A stretch of DNA of 64,000 nucleotides, taken from the NCBI GenBank assembly GCA_024305745.1, contig JAHRBS010000002.1, forward strand, positions 1,550,001 through 1,614,000, given 5' to 3'. The notes under the pieces are model-generated. The model saw nothing but the letters and a program-made list of their open reading frames with translations. It made no database searches and was not told the origin of the DNA. How positions within the stretch are numbered: position 1 is the stretch's first letter; each line of letters opens with the position of its first letter. The position numbers were made by a program, and so were the translations under genes. This document shows, in pieces, positions 57,600 to 64,000 of the stretch. The DNA is from Polyporus tsugae. Its lineage: Eukaryota > Basidiomycota > Agaricomycetes > Polyporales > Polyporaceae.

Positions 57600-58310
57600 T
57601 TAATCCACTATGAACCAAAATATAATATATCCTACACGCTTACTCGAGTCAGACCGGGGCAACACTTGCTCACCATCATTCACATCCAATCCGGATCCCT
57701 AGCCTGGTTAGGGTTACTTTCTACGCCTCTGATCGTGGAAATAAGAAGAGAGGAGTCGAGAGAATGACACAGGTATGACTAACACACTAGCCCACGCCGA
57801 CGCTCTCGGGCATTGGGCCCGAACGTGATACGCTGGGACTGCTAGTGGCCGGACTGCAAGTTGCACCTCTCATCCTCAATATTATGTATGTTGGTTCTCG
57901 CTTGAATGTTATGCTCTGCCAAAGTAGAAACGGACATCAGTAAGAGCACTGCTCAGGGACCGTTCCGTTACTTGGATGCCGGACCAGACATACATCCTGT
58001 GATCGAACATGCATCTGAACCCATGCGCCAGAGGTTTGCCACGCATCGTAGAATAAGCAGGTTGATTTGTGCACAACAAGACTGGGCACCAAATAGGAGA
58101 GGGAGATTCGAGAAAGGTGTGCAGACGGGATCTCCGGTGACTCCTCGAGGATTGTGGGAGCAGCTCCGACTCGCACTGGCAGCACCACACACTGGTGGCC
58201 AAATACTATCATGTCAATTCTCTGTGTGAAATATAAGCACATCCACAATGGCAATTACAGTACCTGTCAAACATTACGCGGTGACTACTCTAGCCGCGCC
58301 TCCTGAGGGT
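57600..58310. other. Intergenic downstream of the membrane-protein gene
   Basis: About 710 bp. Overlapping frames on both strands at 57906-58254 show no domain. Nothing supported. Confidence 0.45.
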
Positions 58311-59700
58311 CTATATACTCGTCTCCCGCACCGCCGCGAGGAGCCGACGAGAGGGGCGACAGCTCGAGTGTCGGCTGAACACGTCGAAGCTCGTCGTGGG
58401 TGTCGCGAACGGACCGACAGGCGTAGAACTTGCGTCTTCCCCGAAGCTCGCCTGGAGGTGAGAGCGGTTGAGCGCAACGAGGAAGATGATCGACGTGGGA
58501 TATATAGCCTGTAGGAAGGCGGGTCAACGCCCGTCCATATTTCTAGACGCTGTGAGTATTGAGAGAAGTGGACGTGCGATAACAGGCGTCAAGCAACCAA
58601 ACACGAAGAACGAAAAGCGGACTAGGAAGTCGTTATCCGGGTACTTTAACGAGAGTGCTTGGTATATCGCGACTATCGATCTAGATGAGACTCGTCAGCG
58701 TTGTACATGCGGTGACGCACTATTGGAGAGCGCACGAACCCAGAGCATGCCCGATTCGACTAAAAGGATGAAAGCTCACATTCCAATCACCCACATGTCA
58801 GCATATCGATCCATGCCACCGCGATTGATATTCCCGGGGAATCTCTCGACTTACTAAGCCTTAACTGCAATGACCAAAATGTTCGTCAGGAGGGACACAA
58901 ACGCAAAGACCGCTCCCAGCGTGTCCGAGTAGAGTAGGCTAAGCGTGGGATGCGGCTCCGGACTGAAACCATTGCGGACAGCTCCTACGATGCCCAGCGC
59001 TGTAAATGAGCTATCTCAGGATGGCTCGCAGCTGCCGGAAGAGCGTAAGAGCCTGACCTAACGCAACTGGGACCAACACACCCGAGGCCGAGGACCGACC
59101 GAGTACGCCACAGGATATATGCACGCCACCACACGATAGCGTCACCAAGACCATCTGCGGCCCAGTAAGGGAAGATCCAAACTACAAAACGATGGTCATG
59201 AAATAAACTCACATTGATAGCGAGGCTAGTGGTCGCGACTATTGATTACGTCAGAACGCGCGCGAGTGGTAGCGGGCGACTTGCGACGAATGCGAAGAGT
59301 CGAAGACCCCCTGAGGCGTCTTCCAGCAGAAGATTCGCGCTGACGGCATTGGCGATAATGGAGGCCCAGTAAGCGGCTGTCGAGGCATACAGCGTCCAGG
59401 TACTGGCTAGTAGCAGGATGTATCGTGGACCCTTCCGACTACGCTCGGATGTCAGCAAAAATGCTGCGGCCCGGGGGCCCCGGGAGAAAACACTCACAGG
59501 GGGAAGTAAGTAGACATCGTCGAAAAGGACTGTCAGAACTCCTATAGTACAGCCAGGTGAGTAGTTCTTCCACGACATTGAAGGCAAGCAGCACTCACCG
59601 AACAGGAAATGACGACAACGTTCAGACGCGATTGATATATAGTCTGGAGGAGGACGGTGATATAAAGTAATCTGGACAGTGATGTTGACTGCGTGGGCCA
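58311..59700 (-). CDS. Basidiomycete multi-span membrane protein, 5' end and some splices unresolved
   Basis: Belongs by look to the large, uncharacterised 7TM-like families of agaricomycetes. Segments in order on the minus strand: GVLTVLFDDVYLL, GPRYILLLASTWTLYASTAA then YWASIIANAVSANLLLEDAS, a span ending at WIFPYWAADGLGDAIVWWRA with YILW (the family's W-R-A-Y-I-L-W pattern), RSVLGLGCVLVPVALGQAL, DTLGAVFAFVSLLTNILVIA, LLVESGMLW, and finally AIYPTSIIFLVALNRSH, typical of the last span. A Ser-rich cytosolic tail ends at 58311. The join between the TNILVIAVKA span and LLVESG is not in phase in my reading. Either an exon is missed or the gene is damaged. The N-terminus lies near 59650-59900. 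Confidence 0.62.
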
Positions 59701-60188
59701 CGCACACACATATTTTGGCTTGCTAAGGGGTTCCCGGTCGCCAGAAGGGCAACGAGGGAAATGGATTCCGGTGAGTAGACTCCGAGTCGACCTTGAGCTT
59801 GAATGGGTACCGGTGGCGTGCGTTTGGGGAGCCGCGCGGCGGAAAATGATGCGGAGGTGGGGAAGTTGCGTCACGGATGCCTCAACCATCGAGCAACAAC
59901 CCAGATCCAACCCTGCCGCTTCCTGGAAAGGTAGTCCTAGTGACGCCGCAGGACCTCAGGAGGCGACTCGTCGACATTGACGACATCGATGACCGCATTC
60001 CACCATGACAGACATATATGTACGCCTCATGGACACTGAATTTCCCCAGAATCATCATCACCGCTTGCGACTGCACACGAACATCCCTCTGTTTATTGCA
60101 GCACACAACATGCCCGCCGCCTCATACAACGTGCGCTTCCCTCACCACCTCGTGTGTTTGAGCGCGTCGCTCATGATCCGACGCGCTC
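59701..60188. other. Intergenic between the membrane protein and the TUDOR-domain gene
   Basis: About 490 bp; may include the first exon of the membrane protein on the minus strand. Just before the + strand gene a short imperfect tandem (GCTCATGATCC repeated within 20 bp, about 60172-60197) places two ATGs close together. Confidence 0.4.
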
Positions 60189-60505
60189 ATGATCCTACAG
60201 AAGGGTGACAAGGTCGAGTACCGCGCCGTCGGCGGTGCCGGTGAGAACGTCTCCCACACGCACGGCGTCATCGAGAACGTCTTCCAGACAGAGGATGGGG
60301 TAAGTCTCTCAAGTTAGTATACACACCGCATGGCATCCCTCACAGGTTACCATCCTATGCAGCAAACTCGTTACACCATCAAAAACGATAACACGGGGAA
60401 GTCTACCAACTACCAGGTGCGCTCACCGTCATGACGTTTCCGATATTGCTCACGGCGGCTCATGGGCGAGTTCAGGAGATGAACCTTGTGAAGAAGCTTG
60501 AGTAA
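60189..60505 (+). CDS. Hypervirulence-associated protein TUDOR-domain protein (small)
   Basis: Small fungal/bacterial domain with an SH3/Tudor-like barrel of unknown role; the name comes from a fungal pathogen and does not imply virulence here. Three exons: ILQKGDKVEYRAVGGAGENV through VIENVFQTEDG, then QTRYTIKNDNTGKSTNYQ, then EMNLVKKLE with stop at 60503-60505. Joins are in phase with GTAAGT and GTGCGC donors. The domain fills the whole protein (about 65 residues). The ATG at 60189 is used because ILQKGDKV follows at once; another ATG lies 17 bp upstream in a different frame. About 350 bp separate it from VPS39, which ends toward it. Confidence 0.85.
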
Positions 60506-60853
60506 ACACGTAGTGGTCTAGATATCGACTCGTGTTTGGACGATCAGTATGTAGCGTCTGTCATGATGTAATTGTACTTGTTGGGTTCATAGTGAGTGTG
60601 TTGTGATTAACGACGAGTGTCACCAGATCTCGGAAAGAGCGGCTGTGAACGGTCACCGTGCGCGAAGGGGAGACAGGGGAGATAGGGGAGATCCTGTCGC
60701 CACCGTGAGTGCTCTCAGTTGACCGTAGCGGAGAATCCGGCTTTGTTTCCCGAGGAACTAGTCTGGATCGCGTGGGTGGTTGATACCCTAGTCATGAACA
60801 GTATGATGGATAATTCAAACAGAACAAAACGAGAAAGGGAAAGTACCTATTGC
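60506..60853. other. Convergent 3' flanks
   Basis: About 350 bp between the TUDOR-domain gene and the end of VPS39. No element recognised. Confidence 0.4.
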
Positions 60854-63800
60854 TCATGTCCGACTTTCCTTCAGCTTGCGGGAGAACGCCTCTCGGCACT
60901 GGTAATGCGTGACCTCACCACTAAAAATATTCCTATTAGTATCATCAACCTAGAAGAAACAACGAATACATACTGAGGAGTATGAACGGCTATAACGCTG
61001 CTGCCTAGACGTTTGTGGCATTGCGGACAGCTGTGTCGCGTTGAACCGATAAGTAAGCCTCGATCGGGTGATGTGGTAGGACAATATGCAATGCACTCAC
61101 ATCCTGCTCTCGATGATCCGCACGCGTTTAGACTGGAGGGCCATCAGCCTCCTCGCGACTTGTTCTTCGTGCGCCTTGTGGATGTTGCGCACCACGCGGG
61201 TGTCGAACAGCGGCTCCCTGAGGGCTTCAAGCAAGAACGCGCTGACGTCCTCCGCCGTCACGAGCGGGGGAAGGAGCTGCAAGGTCGCGACCGGATCCAG
61301 TCGCGGACTGTGGCGGCTGATCAGCTCGAGAGCGGGTGGGAGGAGATTCGCCGCGGGTGGGGTGGAGGGGCTCGGGAGGAGGTAGATCCGGAGGAGGGTG
61401 AGGAAGACGTTGGCAGTGGGAGAGTTGGGCCGGTATATGCGCTTGCAGTACTCTTCGGCCTTGAGGAAGTCCTGGAGGCGGTAGACGTAGACTTCGAGTG
61501 CGCTGTCGTGACGGCCGAGACGACCGAGCAGGATAGCCTTCGCCTCGAAGAGATCTATGTGGACGATTGTCAATGTAGACATCTCGGCGGAATAGAGGAG
61601 ACGCGAACCTTCGGAGGGTAACGAGGCAAACAAGCGATCCGCCGAATAGTGGTCGGTAGTGTCGACGAATTCGAGGAGTTTTTCGTATGTCGCTCTCCGT
61701 GCAATATCATCTCCACGCTTCTTCGCTGTGATAGTCATACGGAGGTATAGCTCCGCAAGACGATCGTGGAACTGTTGAGACGTTTCTCCGCGCTCCGCGA
61801 TGAGGAACTCGATGTAACGGGCGCAGATCGCTAGATCAAGACGTTCAAGGAAGTCCGTTACGGACTCCTTGGGCAGCTCCACTTCCTCCGACGTGAAGAT
61901 CTATTCGACGCGTGAGCTGCTTCGAGAAGGCAAGAGGTTGCCGGACGTACTTCGAAGGCGATGTTGCGGTCGTGTTCAAAGACCCATCGCGAATGTTCGA
62001 ATATTTGATCCGTATGCTCCGGTCCGAGGCGTTGAAGGTAGTTCACCGTGGACATAAGCTTGTCGCGTGGGTCCGCCTCCTTCTCGCTCAGTCTGCGTAG
62101 GTGTCAGCAAGCAAGACGTGCGACGAAACCATGGATAGTTACTGTCGAAGCAGATCCAATGCCTTGCCATGCATCTTCCTACCGTTGTACAAAGAGATCA
62201 TTTCTTGGTATTTCTGCACATCCCGCATCAGCAACTACTGGCGCGTTGATCAGTGAGTTTAGGAGCAGATCACCTCGCGATCACGCAGAAGCTCCTCGAC
62301 CTCTGACACCTCGCACCAGCCAACGCGGCACAGCGGACCAAGCAGCCCAGGCCGGACGAGCAAGTACGACTTGAACAGCGCTGTGTCAACAATCTGCGCG
62401 AACCGCACGAGCTCCTCCGGAGTAAGAGCAGAAAGCGGAGCATTGGGAAGGTTCAGCAGGTCCTCCCTCGATGTCGTCGACAAGTGTGGCATCTCGTGCG
62501 ACTGCGTCGGCGTAATGTGGAACGCAGAAAGCGCACCCGCGATCTTAGGTCGGCGGTCGGAGAGGTAGCGCATGAGCGTTTCGATGGAGCGGTGGAAGTT
62601 ATCTGGCGCATATATGCGAATCTTAGCTGCGTCTTCGAAGGTATTGGGCTGAGATTCATACCAGGTTTGGGTGGTCGACGCACGCTCCGTATGGACGCCG
62701 TATCGTCATCATTCGCTGCAGAAACGAGTCCCTCTAGGCCAGTCCTGAGCACGCCTCGAATCGAGCCTTGGGGTGGTGTCCCACGTAGAGGCGATGGGGA
62801 GCTCATGCTCGCTGGTCCACCTTCCTGCTCGGACTTCCGGGCATCATCAGCGTGTACTGTTGGAGGCGTCGAAGACTGCTCTGGCTGCTTGGGCTTGCGT
62901 CCACCATACAGAGGTATCCACTCATCCTGAGGAACCGATAGCCGGCCTGCAATGCTTTGTGGATATAGCGCGACAACCTTGGCAGGGTTGATGTCGAGTT
63001 CGAGGAAGGCGTCGATCGCCTCGTCGTACTTCGTGTGCCGGAAATGGTCGACTGCTTGAAGGGCGCGGATCTGCTTGTGCCTCTCTTCCTGCGTCGGTGT
63101 GTTCAGCAACTCTTCAGATAAACGCAACGTGTTTGTCAAATTACCTTGTCAGTGATCAGGGCTGAGTCCAGCGACTCAAGCAATGAGAGAGCATGCGCAT
63201 AGGCTCCAGCATCAACGAGCTCGTCGATCTGCTGGGTCCAAGGCTTCATACGGAAGCACCATATTGCGCTTCCGTTATTGGTTGCTGCTGTGCGATCAAT
63301 GGGTGTGCTGATGACAAACAGGGGAGATTTGGCGGATGGTGAGGGACTCAACAAGCGGATTGTATGCGTGGCAGTAGTGGCGAATGGTGTGAGGGGACCA
63401 GGTGGAAAGGGTATGGTCTGGACTGGTGATAGGGATATAGCTGAGCGAATCTCGATGACCGGAGAGGCAACAAATGTAGATGCGGATACTCCGGGGACGT
63501 TGCCTAGTTGCGAGGTTGGTACTGTTCCGGGAGGGAGAATTGCAAAGACATAGGGCTTCACGAGAGCTGACGTATCTCATTCAGCACACCGATTTGCAGA
63601 GCGTATTGGTGCTCACTTGCCTATCTCCTCTGGTGGTGCCGGCCAGTCAATCGATTCGCTCCTCACAGTCTTGTCTTCACTTCCAACCAGGAAGCCGTTG
63701 TCTAGTCTGGATAAGAATATCGTTTCACAGCACACGAGGAATGGTACTCACTGTCCTTCGCGATGAGCGCCTCGTTATCGTTTACGTTTGAGACATTTGG

Positions 63801-64000
63801 CTTCGCCTTGACTCCCAGTCCCAATGTCATGTAGCCACCAAGTCCGGAGAAAGCACCCATGCCCATGGTACTTATGCTGCTCCCGGAGGTGACGGTAGCG
63901 ATGGGGGTGGTGACATCGACGGTAATGGACGTCTTCAACGAAGTGACACAGTAATCCGTGGGCGTGTGTCCCCAACACAAGGTCTCTCCGTTTACGAAGG
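60854..64000 (-). CDS. VPS39: Vacuolar sorting protein VPS39/VAM6, N-terminal part off the window edge
   Basis: HOPS subunit that tethers membranes to the vacuole and binds Ypt7/Rab7. The right edge cuts it within the N-terminal citron-homology propeller (RETLCWGHTPTDYCVTSLKT is the most upstream part seen). Then come VYPFAI-like propeller end strands (KPYVFAILPPGTVPTSQLGN), IDELVDAGAYAHALSLLESL, FRHTKYDEAIDAFLELDINP with KVVALYP, VDTALFKSYLLVRPGLLGPL, LAICARYIEFLIAERGE, LGRLGRHDSALEVYVYRLQD, YCKRIYRPNSPTANVFLTLL and PPLVTAEDVSAFLLEALREP. Two small 3' exons complete the C-terminal zinc-finger-like domain: CPQCHKRLGSSVIAVHTP, and GEVTHYQCREAFSRKLKESR, with TGA at 60856-60854. The joins are in phase and nothing is broken in the visible part. 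Confidence 0.93.

Overview
The window is nuclear DNA of a filamentous basidiomycete, most likely an agaricomycete. Nearly every gene is cut by short (about 50-65 nt) GT-AG introns. Several families are typical of that group: a Hst3/Hst4-type sirtuin, a metacaspase with a basidiomycete-style Ser-rich insert, a cytochrome b5-acyl-CoA dehydrogenase fusion, a CFIm68-like RRM protein, a basidiomycete multi-span membrane protein and a thaumatin-like protein. Most genes are single-copy housekeeping genes packed on both strands. Genus cannot be judged from the sequence.

Layout. 0-10.8 kb: homoserine O-acetyltransferase (MET2), a divergent short-chain dehydrogenase, the SWR1-complex HIT-finger subunit (VPS71/SWC6), a gene-poor stretch, a GIT1-type glycerophosphodiester permease and the proteasome lid subunit SEM1/DSS1. 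11.1-12.7 kb: a cytochrome P450 relic. 13.2-22.2 kb: an Hst3/Hst4-like sirtuin, an intron-containing tRNA-Arg(CCG), the mRNA-export WD40 protein GLE2/RAE1 and the C-5 sterol desaturase ERG3. 23.3-28 kb: a proline iminopeptidase, tRNA-Leu(AAG) with an inverted partial copy of itself, and a broken berberine-bridge-type FAD oxidase. 28.4-39.6 kb: two copies of one MFS transporter gene in inverted, head-to-head orientation around a 6 kb spacer. The spacer carries an uncharacterised Cys-motif protein gene and a secreted thaumatin-like protein gene. 40-57.4 kb: metacaspase, SPT2, the CFIm68-like protein, the b5-ACAD fusion, a Ser-rich orphan, a DENND6-family protein and a MIM1/TOM13-domain protein. 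57.5-64 kb: tRNA-Ser(GCT), a multi-span membrane protein, a small hypervirulence-associated TUDOR-domain protein, and VPS39/VAM6, which runs off the right edge.

The genes do not form one pathway or a biosynthetic cluster. The most unusual structure is the inverted transporter duplication. Its arms include promoter, introns and 3' flank, and one internal patch is nearly identical even in the introns, which suggests recent gene conversion. The other notable items are the FAD-oxidase pseudogene with several frame breaks and a diverged 76-bp tandem duplication, the P450 relic, the tRNA-Leu inverted duplication, and a possible mitochondrial isoform of the proline iminopeptidase. I see no CRISPR array, no intact transposon and no viral element. 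No strong candidate for a wholly new system stands out. The least explained coding sequences are the Cys-motif orphan at 31745-32939 and the Ser-rich orphan at 51156-53300.
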